From a virus, in the IMG/VR virus record IMGVR_UViG_3300025704_000065, positions 1 through 34,346 of that record: a stretch of 34,346 nucleotides of DNA, one strand, 5' to 3'. Position 1 is the first letter of the stretch; every line of letters begins with the position of its first letter. Of the stretch, positions 27,471-34,341 are shown piece by piece. The notes below the pieces were generated by a model. It was not told where the DNA came from, did not search any database, and was given only the letters and a program-made list of their open reading frames with translations. A program made the position numbers and the translations under genes.

Positions 27471-29195
27471 CTATCCATCACAAGCTAAACAATCTTCATT
27501 CATAGCGTTAGCTGCAATATCTCCACGCAAAACACTTTCAGTTCTAGTGTAATATAAAGTCTTAACACCTTTCTTCCAGGCATCGAAATGAACTTTGTTC
27601 AACCACTTCGGAGTAGCTTCAGATGGGAAAGCTAAGTTTAAGCTTACGGCTTGATCTATGTACTGTTGGCGTATTCCAGCCTGATTAACTAGCTCTAGCT
27701 GATTGATCTCCTTAAACGTCTTAAAAACGTCTTTAATAAGCACATCGTGATCTCCAATTAATATATTGTCAAGTTCATTAATACCTTGTATAGATCCCCC
27801 GTCGTTTAATATCTTATTCCAAACTTTAGAATTATTTAAGTTTAATTCTTCTAAAACTTTTTCAAGCGTAGCATTTTTTCTAATAAAGGTGCCATTAGCT
27901 CCTTGTTCTGTAAATACATTAGCAGCCCAAGGTTCTATCCCTGGTGAGACGTTCCCGCTAAGCTTACTATTAGATACAGTGGGAGCAACAGCGCGCAAAT
28001 GAGTATTACGCATACCAGTACCAGCACACCACAAAGGCTCGCCATAACTTTCAGCAAGAGCCATAGAAGCCCTTTCGCTCTCGATTTTAATTTGCGAAAA
28101 TATTTTCCTAGTCGCGAACTGAGAAAGTAAACCTTCGAAAGGAATACCTCTGTCTTGGAGATACGTATGCCATCCGAGGACTCCCAGACCCAAAGCCCGT
28201 CCTTTTTGCGCGGACCTAATACTATTCTCAAATCCCCGTAAACCTTTTGCTCTCTGAATAAATTCTTCCATAACTCCATCAAGAAAGTAAATAGAGTCAT
28301 ATATAAGGTTAGTGTCTTTCCATTCTTCATACTTTGCTAAATTTAATGATGATAAACAACATACAAAACTGTGTGTCTCATCGGTGTGTAATGCTATTTC
28401 GCTACATATATTAGTCATATGTACCTTTAATCCATTTTCTTTATATGCTTGTGGATTTGCTTTGTTAACATTTCCTTTAAACATAATGTACGGTTCTCCA
28501 GTTGCTTTTCGCTTTCTAAGAAGTTTACTCCATCTAGACCTAGCATTCTTATCTCCTTGTTCAAGGCGTCGCATAAATTTATCACCCACAACTGCACACT
28601 GATGTAGATTAAGCGATTGTCTGTTGACATCTCCTTTAGGCTCTCTAATTTCAAGCCACTCTTCAAAGTCATCATGTTCAATATTGATGTTAACCGATGC
28701 AGCTCCTCGTCTGACTGATGCTTGATTAGTCGCGAGTATTGTGCTATCATAGATTTTGCAAAAAGGGACAACTCCGTCTGATGTTCCATTACCTGTAATT
28801 TTAGCGCCAGCGGGTCTAATTTGATTTACACCGAGACCTACTCCACCGCCGTGCTTAGCGAGTAGCATCATTTCTAAATTTTTCTGCCCAATATCTTGTA
28901 TGCTATCAGCGACATCAAGACCGAAGCAGCTAATAGGTAGGCCACGATCGGTCCCTGTGTTACTAAGAACCGGACTAGCAAGGCATAGCCAACCGTTCCA
29001 AATATAATTAAAAAACGTTTCGGCCATTTCCGGTTTATCCAATCGCCTAGCAACTGCATTAGCGACCCTATAGTATGCCTCTTTAGGCGTTTCTCCGTTA
29101 TATAAATATCCCCCGGATATTGTCTTCTTGTATACGTCTGTATCACCCCACGTAGGGTAATCTTCTCCTTTAATCCAGTTTTCATTCCAACTCAT
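27471..29195 (-). CDS. nrdA: Ribonucleotide reductase class I large subunit (no ATP-cone)
   Basis: This enzyme reduces ribonucleotides to deoxyribonucleotides for phage DNA synthesis. The catalytic elements are complete in 574 residues: redox Cys90 in LPISCFGL, Asn262/Cys264/Glu266 in TNICSE, redox partner Cys279, radical-transfer Tyr548/Tyr549 in KTLYY, and a C-terminal CxxC (Cys569, Cys572) in EDCLAC for reactivation. E. coli NrdA has about 760 residues; this one lacks the N-terminal ATP-cone that gives dATP feedback. It starts directly after the stop of the small membrane protein gene and is the last gene of the minus-strand block, separated from nrdB by three small genes. Confidence 0.95.
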   Translation of the reverse strand: MSWNENWIKGEDYPTWGDTDVYKKTISGGYLYNGETPKEAYYRVANAVARRLDKPEMAETFFNYIWNGWLCLASPVLSNTGTDRGLPISCFGLDVADSIQDIGQKNLEMMLLAKHGGGVGLGVNQIRPAGAKITGNGTSDGVVPFCKIYDSTILATNQASVRRGAASVNINIEHDDFEEWLEIREPKGDVNRQSLNLHQCAVVGDKFMRRLEQGDKNARSRWSKLLRKRKATGEPYIMFKGNVNKANPQAYKENGLKVHMTNICSEIALHTDETHSFVCCLSSLNLAKYEEWKDTNLIYDSIYFLDGVMEEFIQRAKGLRGFENSIRSAQKGRALGLGVLGWHTYLQDRGIPFEGLLSQFATRKIFSQIKIESERASMALAESYGEPLWCAGTGMRNTHLRAVAPTVSNSKLSGNVSPGIEPWAANVFTEQGANGTFIRKNATLEKVLEELNLNNSKVWNKILNDGGSIQGINELDNILIGDHDVLIKDVFKTFKEINQLELVNQAGIRQQYIDQAVSLNLAFPSEATPKWLNKVHFDAWKKGVKTLYYTRTESVLRGDIAANAMNEDCLACDG

Positions 29196-29474
29196 TTATG
29201 TTAAATATAGTATTATGTAGGCTATTGCTACGTTTAAATTAACTGCGACTAAATTCCATTGTTTAGCCACAAACACTTGAGGTATTGATATTACACCTGC
29301 TATTACATATGTAATCATACCTATTTTATCGGGTAGTAAATGAGGACTCATCATCATAAATGAAGTCCCCATATATCCTAGTCTACTCGAAAGTCTTTCC
29401 ACTGGTGTCAGCTTCTTCTGCCTTACCAGATTCTGCAACCACTTTTTCTTTAAGTTTTTCGATAGCTTGCTCAT
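29196..29474 (-). CDS. Small membrane protein with PQ motif
   Basis: This 92-residue protein has a basic N-terminus (residues 1-30) and two or three hydrophobic segments at about 33-50, 52-70 and 75-91. Residues 51-68 (IGMITYVIAGVISIPQVF) carry a Pro-Gln pair inside a membrane helix, as in the PQ-loop or SemiSWEET transporters, though the protein is near the minimum size for that family. The start is uncertain: the ATG at 29474 overlaps the previous gene by 92 bases, while the ATG at 29372 follows that gene's stop, has AGGAT just before it and gives a 58-residue product. A transport role is speculation. It sits between nrd genes and abuts nrdA. Confidence 0.6.
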   Translation of the reverse strand: MSKLSKNLKKKWLQNLVRQKKLTPVERLSSRLGYMGTSFMMMSPHLLPDKIGMITYVIAGVISIPQVFVAKQWNLVAVNLNVAIAYIILYLT

Positions 29475-29622
29475 AGCTTTCCATATTTTTAATTGTTTCT
29501 AATGTACCTATTGATAGATCTTTTAAATAAGATAATTCATTTATAATTTGCTGAATAACATTAGTTGTTGCAGCCATACGTTTTTCTAAATTATCTAATC
29601 TACTTTGTTTTTTTTCACTCAT
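29383..29622 (-). CDS. Small coiled-coil protein, unknown function
   Basis: This 79-residue protein overlaps the end of the oxygenase-like gene by eight bases. Residues 1-55 have coiled-coil heptad spacing (KKQSRLDNLEKRMAATTNVI), and the end is acidic and low in complexity (ESGKAEEADTSGKTFE). There is no membrane segment or catalytic motif. The gene is inside the minus-strand nucleotide-supply operon, but nothing in the sequence ties it to that pathway. The unusually simple C-terminus coincides with the region where the following gene may start in another frame. Confidence 0.65.
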   Translation of the reverse strand: MSEKKQSRLDNLEKRMAATTNVIQQIINELSYLKDLSIGTLETIKNMESYEQAIEKLKEKVVAESGKAEEADTSGKTFE

Positions 29623-30172
29623 ATTTATAAAACATTATTAATACTACTCTTTGATTTTTAAATTCATTTGGGTATTTACTATGAAAGTATTCAGAAGGGT
29701 ATGACAATAACCTATTATCTCTGTGCCCTATGACTGAATTTAACTTCCATTTTGTTACATCATTGGAATCTTCTGTTAACATACGATTAAACTCTTCGTT
29801 ATTGGATTTTGTATAATTAAATTTATAATCCTTATGTTCCCAAAAAGCTGTTCCATTAAGTTCTGCTTCGTTACTTTTTACATATAGCACAATTGCTCTA
29901 TCAGGTTGTTGACCTTCTATTATAGAGTCATTATGTATACGCCAATCAGCATCTTGCCTCTCTTTAGCTTCTCTTAAGAATGATAATATATTCTTAATCT
30001 TTTTACCTTCGATAGCTTCTAGCTTATCTGTTATGTACTTTGTCAAATTACCAGGTAACTCCTTTATCCAAAAAGATTTACCCGGCGTTTTAACTTCTTT
30101 AAAGTTATTGCTGTAACTTAATAAAGATTGAAAAACATTATGCGGTAGAAAATTATCTTCTACATAAATCAT
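29615..30172 (-). CDS. 2OG-Fe(II) oxygenase-like protein
   Basis: This 185-residue protein starts directly after the nrdB stop (TAA then ATG). It shows the order expected for a 2-oxoglutarate and iron dependent oxygenase with a double-stranded beta-helix: an HxD pair in DWRIHNDSI, a following strand region with GTAFWEHKDY, a distal His in SEYFHSKYP and a basic residue for 2-oxoglutarate in NQRVVLIMFY. Such enzymes hydroxylate proteins, nucleic acids or small molecules using oxygen, and small members are common in marine phages. The substrate is unknown. Its location between nrdB and nrdA suggests a link to nucleotides or DNA, but this could be convenience of operon position. Confidence 0.65.
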   Translation of the reverse strand: MIYVEDNFLPHNVFQSLLSYSNNFKEVKTPGKSFWIKELPGNLTKYITDKLEAIEGKKIKNILSFLREAKERQDADWRIHNDSIIEGQQPDRAIVLYVKSNEAELNGTAFWEHKDYKFNYTKSNNEEFNRMLTEDSNDVTKWKLNSVIGHRDNRLLSYPSEYFHSKYPNEFKNQRVVLIMFYKYE

Positions 30173-31141
30173 TTACCAGATGTCCTCAAAGTTCTCTCCC
30201 TCACCAGCTTTCGAATAATCCGTTGGCCTAAGTGCGAAAAAATCAGTATGAGTGACCCCCCCGGTAAGATGATAGAACCAATCAAGATTAGCTGCTGCTT
30301 TTTCGTCATAAGCAAAATAACCCCCAAGGTCGACGTAACCAAGTTCCACAAGTTTTTCATTTGTTCTCTTTTTTATAAAATGTTTTAAATCGTTAGCTGA
30401 TATTCCTTCTATATCACCCATCTCAAACATTTTGTTAATGTAATTTGTTTCTAAGGAAACCATTGTTTCTGCAGCTTTTATTATATCTTCTCGGCATAAG
30501 TTTAGTAATTGATTGTCTTCTTCACACATATGGCGGAATAACTGACACCCCATTTTACTGTGTAAAGATTCATCTCTTACTGACCATTTCATTTGTTGCC
30601 CAATACCCTTAAGCAAGTTTCTAAGCTGAAAAGAATAAAGTACCGCAAAAGCAGAATATAAAGAAACCCCTTCGGCAAATGCAGAAAATACAGCAAGAGA
30701 CTTAGCAATACCAGTTCTACTATTGCCAGTATAAGATACAAGATTATCAAATCTTTCCGCCGTAGCAGGTTCGTGTAAAAACGCTTCATAGTCTTCTAGT
30801 TTTAATGTTTCGTTTAAATAACTATATGCAACCGCATGTATTGTTTCTTGCGAACCAAACATCATTGCCATTTGTTGGATCTCGTGCTTCGGAAACCATC
30901 CAACAACTTTTTGAGTCCAATAGTCGGACACTGCGCATTCTGTTTGAGCGAACCCAAGTAAAATGTTTCCGACGAGGTGTTTTTCTTTTTCATTAAGTTT
31001 TTCATTCCAATCTTTAATATCGCCTTGCATTGAGATTTCTGTATGTAACCAAAATGCTTGAGCTTGTTTTAACCAGCCTTCCGTGTAATACTCGGGGTAC
31101 TCAAAAGGCTTATATGCTATTCTTTTATCAAATAATCCCAT
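30173..31141 (-). CDS. nrdB: Ribonucleotide reductase class I small subunit
   Basis: This 322-residue ferritin-like subunit stores the radical that starts ribonucleotide reduction. The metal ligands occur at the spacing of E. coli NrdB: Glu68, Glu99, His102, Glu157, Glu191 and His194. Tyr106 is at the position of the radical Tyr122 (ETIHAVAY). The first ligand is Glu where E. coli has Asp84, a variation to note because Bacteroidetes are known to use manganese variants (class Id). The C-terminal acidic tail (GENFEDIW) would dock on NrdA. The start begins one base inside the stop of the 54-residue gene before it. There is no N-terminal ATP-cone, unlike the NrdB of some flavobacteria. Confidence 0.95.
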   Translation of the reverse strand: MGLFDKRIAYKPFEYPEYYTEGWLKQAQAFWLHTEISMQGDIKDWNEKLNEKEKHLVGNILLGFAQTECAVSDYWTQKVVGWFPKHEIQQMAMMFGSQETIHAVAYSYLNETLKLEDYEAFLHEPATAERFDNLVSYTGNSRTGIAKSLAVFSAFAEGVSLYSAFAVLYSFQLRNLLKGIGQQMKWSVRDESLHSKMGCQLFRHMCEEDNQLLNLCREDIIKAAETMVSLETNYINKMFEMGDIEGISANDLKHFIKKRTNEKLVELGYVDLGGYFAYDEKAAANLDWFYHLTGGVTHTDFFALRPTDYSKAGEGENFEDIW

Positions 31142-31305
31142 TATTCGTCATTTGTTATATAAGTTAATGTCTGTAGTTCGTTTTCCCATGCTTCTATGTA
31201 AGCGTACATTTCTTTTTTAGTAGAAGCTTTTGTTATTAACTTCATTTCTTCTAATACGTTTTTAGCATACATATCCATAAGTTCTATTTTTCCTTCGTCT
31301 GTCAT
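31141..31305 (-). CDS. Small helical protein of 54 residues
   Basis: This short gene fills the space upstream of nrdB: its stop overlaps the nrdB start (TAATG) and its start overlaps the stop of the next upstream gene (ATGA). The product begins MTDEGKIELMDMYAKNVLEE and is predicted to be two helices with mixed charge. No family is recognised. The two coupling overlaps and absence of any other frame here support that it is real. Confidence 0.6.
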   Translation of the reverse strand: MTDEGKIELMDMYAKNVLEEMKLITKASTKKEMYAYIEAWENELQTLTYITNDE

Positions 31306-31457
31306 TTGTACATATAAAAAGCTATGTCTATAAATGGCAAGTAAAGCACGTGAATACTTCTATCTTCTTGCTTATAAGTTCTAACACCTAACAATACACC
31401 GGGATACATACCGATTTCTATTGCCCATGCTTTTTTATTCTCGTCTTGTTTGTCCAT
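31302..31457 (-). CDS. Small conserved phage protein of 51 residues
   Basis: The product contains AWAIEIGMYPGVLLGVRTYK and ends with an aromatic stretch HVLYLPFIDIAFYMYK. A very similar pattern (GMYPG, then HV-YLPF) is one I recall from small proteins of uncultured marine phages, with no known function. The ATG lies inside the 3' part of the 62-residue gene upstream, and the stop overlaps the following gene as ATGA. It is probably a small beta-structured protein with no membrane helix. Confidence 0.65.
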   Translation of the reverse strand: MDKQDENKKAWAIEIGMYPGVLLGVRTYKQEDRSIHVLYLPFIDIAFYMYK

Positions 31458-31623
31458 AACACTGTATACCGTATTTAGTTTGTAATTGTTTTATATCTTT
31501 GTATTTGACTTTACCTTTAATTTCCCAGCTCCATTTAACAAACTTGTCAATTTGACGCTCAGCATATTTTTGCCTAGCTATTAGCTTTTCTTGGAAAGGA
31601 TTATTCTTACCGTCTCTTTGCAT
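31435..31623 (-). CDS. Small basic protein of 62 residues
   Basis: The gene starts 43 bases inside the end of the endonuclease-like gene and ends 23 bases inside the next gene. The product is Lys/Arg/Gln-rich (KFVKWSWEIKGKVKYKDIKQ), so nucleic-acid binding is possible. Only one ATG is available in this frame. The double overlap is usual for this block but makes the exact start less certain. No family is recognised. Confidence 0.55.
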   Translation of the reverse strand: MQRDGKNNPFQEKLIARQKYAERQIDKFVKWSWEIKGKVKYKDIKQLQTKYGIQCYGQTRRE

Positions 31624-32036
31624 TCTGCTTGGTTTTGTGGTTTATAAATCGTATAACCAGGAAATTGATTAGTTACTAATAGTTTAAATAACTTCCATCG
31701 CATAGGAAAAGATTCGTTAGCTCTACCTTTTGTTTCAATTATAAAATCTTCGCCAATAAAATCAGGGGTATATTTAATAGGTAATATGCGTTTGCATCCT
31801 CTATTCTTATACTCTCCTTTACCATTAGCCTGTCTTTCATATACTTCGTTCTCAAAATGAAAACCAGATAATAAAACAAAAGTTTCTCCTTCGTATTTAG
31901 TTTTTATACCAGCTTCTTTTAAAGCTATATACATATGCTTCTCTAGCCCGGAAGCAAAGTCGATACCATCATATGATACCTTCTTTGCTCTCACTGGCCC
32001 GCGCTTTCCGCTTCTTCTTTTAAATTGTTTTTTCAT
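31581..32036 (-). CDS. T7 endonuclease I-like nuclease
   Basis: This 151-residue protein carries the PD-(D/E)xK core in the arrangement of phage T7 endonuclease I (gp3): Glu32 in FASGLE, Asp92 in IKYTPDF, then Glu101 and Lys103 in IIETKG. T7 endonuclease I cuts four-way junctions and branched DNA and, with the exonuclease, breaks host DNA to nucleotides. Residues 1-20 are highly basic and would contact DNA. Compared with T7 gp3 there is an insertion around residues 58-84. It follows the MazG-like gene with no gap and lies in the operon with dNTP genes, which fits host DNA recycling. Confidence 0.75.
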   Translation of the reverse strand: MKKQFKRRSGKRGPVRAKKVSYDGIDFASGLEKHMYIALKEAGIKTKYEGETFVLLSGFHFENEVYERQANGKGEYKNRGCKRILPIKYTPDFIGEDFIIETKGRANESFPMRWKLFKLLVTNQFPGYTIYKPQNQAECKETVRIILSKKS

Positions 32037-32411
32037 TTACTTTAGTATTTCTTTATACTTTTCAGTAGCATCTACCAAAGCTTTAGTAGGATTGCCTGGG
32101 CTTTTAATTTCTTCTGCAATAACTTCGATATCATTTTGTGATAGTTTTATATAGTTTGATATATCTACAGGATCCATATCTTCTATTATTTTATCTTGTA
32201 ATTCGTCTGTGTAAGTTTCTTTAGCTTTTTGTAAGTATAACACAGCATCCATAAGCTCTTCTTGCAAGTGATTAAGCCACTCAAACATTTTTGAAGGATC
32301 ATCTTGAAGTGTTACTCCATATTTAGCAAAGCCTACATCAGATCTTGATACAAACTTGTTAACAACACGCTCAACAACTGGGTCTCTAAATTCTATTTCT
32401 TTTTTATTCAT
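32037..32411 (-). CDS. MazG-like all-alpha pyrophosphohydrolase-type protein
   Basis: This 124-residue helical protein contains EWLNHLQEELMDAVLYLQKA, with Glu51, Glu52 and Asp55 giving the first metal-binding half (ExxxD type) of the all-alpha NTP-pyrophosphatase superfamily. A second acidic cluster needed for full activity is not clear, so it may be a degenerate or partner-dependent member. The preceding motif DVGFAKYGVTLQDD is common in small phage proteins of this kind. It is encoded immediately after the GIY-YIG/MazG fusion gene, with a 97-base repeat-bearing gap between them, and directly before the endonuclease gene. Confidence 0.6.
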   Translation of the reverse strand: MNKKEIEFRDPVVERVVNKFVSRSDVGFAKYGVTLQDDPSKMFEWLNHLQEELMDAVLYLQKAKETYTDELQDKIIEDMDPVDISNYIKLSQNDIEVIAEEIKSPGNPTKALVDATEKYKEILK

Positions 32412-32452
32412 TATGATTTGTATATTAATTTATGCGTTAATTAGGTTTATGT

Positions 32453-32519
32453 ACGTTTTTATATGCTTTATACACGTTTTTTGTACTTAACGTGTGCTTT
32501 TACGCGCTTTATAACGTTT
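32453..32519. repeat. Short repeats in the 97-base gap before the MazG-like gene
   Basis: GCTTTATACACGTTT at 32465-32479 recurs as GCTTTATAACGTTT at 32506-32519, 41 bases apart, with one base deleted in the second copy. Further ACGT tetramers occur at 32453 and 32490, so four ACGT cores lie in 65 bases. The second copy overlaps the stop of the fusion gene. This is the longest non-coding stretch in the minus-strand block. It could hold an operator, a promoter or a small iteron array. No standard promoter match is visible. Confidence 0.45.
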
Positions 32520-33267
32520 GCTTTACAAATGTTCCGTTAATCATTTTACCTTTACGCTTTGCTATTACTTTGTAAGCTGAATCAATACAGTCTTCTACAT
32601 TAAGATTTTCTAAAGCAGCTAAGTTTGTTAACACAACAATCATATCACCAATAGCATCGATAACTTCTGGTTTATCTTTATTAAGTAATGCTTTAGCTAG
32701 TTCTCCAGCTTCTTCCATTAGTTTAACATATTGAGTATTAGAATCACCTTTGTCGTATATGCCTCTAACGTGAGCCCACTGTCTTATTAATTCAAACCTA
32801 GAAGCTGCATCAGCTGGTAAATCAGAAAATGAATTAGCAAAAGCTTTGTTATATACATAACATCGGTTAGCATCGTACATAGATGTTCTAGCGTTAGACA
32901 ATATCCACTGTATAGTTTCTTTAGTAACTTTAAAATTACCGTGTGATGTTTCCCAGCTTAAGTCTAAATTGTCCATTAATCTGCCTTTCAGCTTATTTAA
33001 TGGACACGGGAATGTTGAGGTCTGCTCTGTAGCGTTAATTTTCATTTTATTGTTTTTATTAATTAAATTTTTATAAGATTGTCTGTCGACTTTATAGCCG
33101 TAAGACTTTTGAAGTTCTATTTCCATATCAGACACATAATTAATGTCATCGCTAGTAAGTAGAACTTCGTATTCATCTGGTGCATATCCTTGTTGCTCCG
33201 TAACTCTTTTATTAATATTACGTGTAACACCAATTTTCTTACCAGGAATGTGGTAGATTGTATACAT
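32509..33267 (-). CDS. GIY-YIG nuclease-like domain fused to MazG
   Basis: This 252-residue protein joins two domains. Residues 1-78 match a short GIY-YIG fold: YTIYH as the first motif, KKIGVT where YIG is expected (the second Tyr is Lys), Arg21, and Glu49/Glu51 in MEIELQKSYGYKVD as the metal-binding Glu. Residues 160-250 are MazG-like: LMEEAGELAKAL gives the EExxE motif (Glu185, Glu186, Glu189) and EVIDAIGDMIVV gives the second acidic pair (Asp204, Asp208), with an arginine/lysine-rich helix before the end. MazG hydrolyses NTPs or (p)ppGpp-like molecules. The middle region (88-158) has no recognised domain. The gene follows thyA by eight bases. Confidence 0.75.
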   Translation of the reverse strand: MYTIYHIPGKKIGVTRNINKRVTEQQGYAPDEYEVLLTSDDINYVSDMEIELQKSYGYKVDRQSYKNLINKNNKMKINATEQTSTFPCPLNKLKGRLMDNLDLSWETSHGNFKVTKETIQWILSNARTSMYDANRCYVYNKAFANSFSDLPADAASRFELIRQWAHVRGIYDKGDSNTQYVKLMEEAGELAKALLNKDKPEVIDAIGDMIVVLTNLAALENLNVEDCIDSAYKVIAKRKGKMINGTFVKQTL

Positions 33268-33275
33268 ATTTGTTT

Positions 33276-34127
33276 TTATTTACCAACACTTAGCTCTGCT
33301 TTTATAGCAGGTAAAGGATTGTAGTTATTTAATTTGATTTCACTTTTTTCTGGAATTATTAATTTACCGTGATCATCCATCTTTTTAGATATTCTAATCC
33401 CCTCTTCTAACTTTACACTAGGCGATGCTCGTCTTGGTCTATCAAGATATAGTTTAGCTTGATCTAAATGGTTATTATACAAATGACAATCACCAAGTTG
33501 CCCTACTAATTGGCCGGCTTTTAAACCAGCGCCTTTAGCTAACATTTCTAATAGTAAACCGTACATTGTAATATCGTAAGGTAAACCTAAGAATACATCA
33601 GCCGAACGTTGTTGCCACATTAAATCCATAACGCCGTTATTAATATAAACTTGAAAAGCGTAATGACAAGGAGGCAAAGCCATATCATTCATCTCGTGTG
33701 GAGCCCACGCACTAACTATAAGACGTCTAGAGTCTGGATTAGTATTGATGCTATACACAAGATTTTTGAGCTGATCTACGCCGTTAAAATCACGCCATTG
33801 TTTTCCGTATACAGGGCCTAATGTTTCATCAGTTCTACCTGAACGTTCATAATCTGGTCGCCAATACTTAACGCCATTATCTTCTAAGTATTTTAAATCA
33901 GTTCTACCTTGTAATATCCAAAGCAATTCAGTTCTCGCGGCATTAAAGCTTATCTTTTTTCCTGTAAGAATAGGGAACCCCAAAGACATATCGTGTCTAA
34001 TCGTTCTGCCAAAGACAGACTTCGTCCCAGTTCCTGTTCTATCTGCTTTATCCAATCCTCTTCTGAGAATCTCGTTAATGAGTTCTTTGTAGTCATTTTC
34101 TATGTTTATCAAAATAGTATTTCGCAT
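33276..34127 (-). CDS. thyA: Thymidylate synthase (ThyA type)
   Basis: This enzyme methylates dUMP to dTMP using methylene-tetrahydrofolate. From the ATG at 34127 it is 283 residues, close to the usual 260-280. Visible family motifs are DRTGTGT (29-35), catalytic Cys154 in LPPCHYAF, the phosphate-binding Arg in QQRSADVFLGLPYDI and the nucleotide site GDCHLYNNH. The first residues of the longer form from 34202 do not resemble ThyA and would overlap the previous gene by 110 bases, so I use the shorter start, which still overlaps by 35. It supplies dTTP alongside the reductase in the same operon. Confidence 0.95.
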   Translation of the reverse strand: MRNTILINIENDYKELINEILRRGLDKADRTGTGTKSVFGRTIRHDMSLGFPILTGKKISFNAARTELLWILQGRTDLKYLEDNGVKYWRPDYERSGRTDETLGPVYGKQWRDFNGVDQLKNLVYSINTNPDSRRLIVSAWAPHEMNDMALPPCHYAFQVYINNGVMDLMWQQRSADVFLGLPYDITMYGLLLEMLAKGAGLKAGQLVGQLGDCHLYNNHLDQAKLYLDRPRRASPSVKLEEGIRISKKMDDHGKLIIPEKSEIKLNNYNPLPAIKAELSVGK

Positions 34128-34341
34128 ATTCAAATATTTTTGTCCATATTTCTGTTTTGCCATAAGTAACAGGTGTGGTATTAACTTTACCATTGATTTC
34201 AATAGTTATATACCAGGCTGTATCGTTACGTGATTTTGGGCCTATTGCTATATTGTTTCTAATACACCAACGGTAAGCTTTCCAAAGATCTTCATCAAAT
34301 GGAACTTTACCCATATCACAACGTTTCTTTTTTACTCCCAT
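34093..34341 (-). CDS. Hypothetical protein at the window edge, possibly partial
   Basis: An ATG at 34341 gives 82 residues, beginning MGVKKKRCDMGKVPFDEDLW. The frame stays open to the window edge, so the true start may lie outside. The product is a small alpha/beta protein with a basic start and a central strand pair (TAWYITIEINGKVNTTPVTY). It is reminiscent of small DNA-binding domains such as AP2-like strands, but I cannot support that from this sequence alone. It overlaps the thyA start and would belong to the same transcript. Confidence 0.5.
   Translation of the reverse strand: MGVKKKRCDMGKVPFDEDLWKAYRWCIRNNIAIGPKSRNDTAWYITIEINGKVNTTPVTYGKTEIWTKIFEYAKYYFDKHRK

Noticed and set aside
27766-28602. 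Plus-strand frames of 78 and 96 codons opposite nrdA
   Set aside because: They are antisense to strongly supported reductase catalytic motifs and encode no recognisable protein.
34128-34202. Longer N-terminus for thymidylate synthase
   Set aside because: The extra 25 residues do not match the family and would overlap the neighbouring gene by 110 bases.
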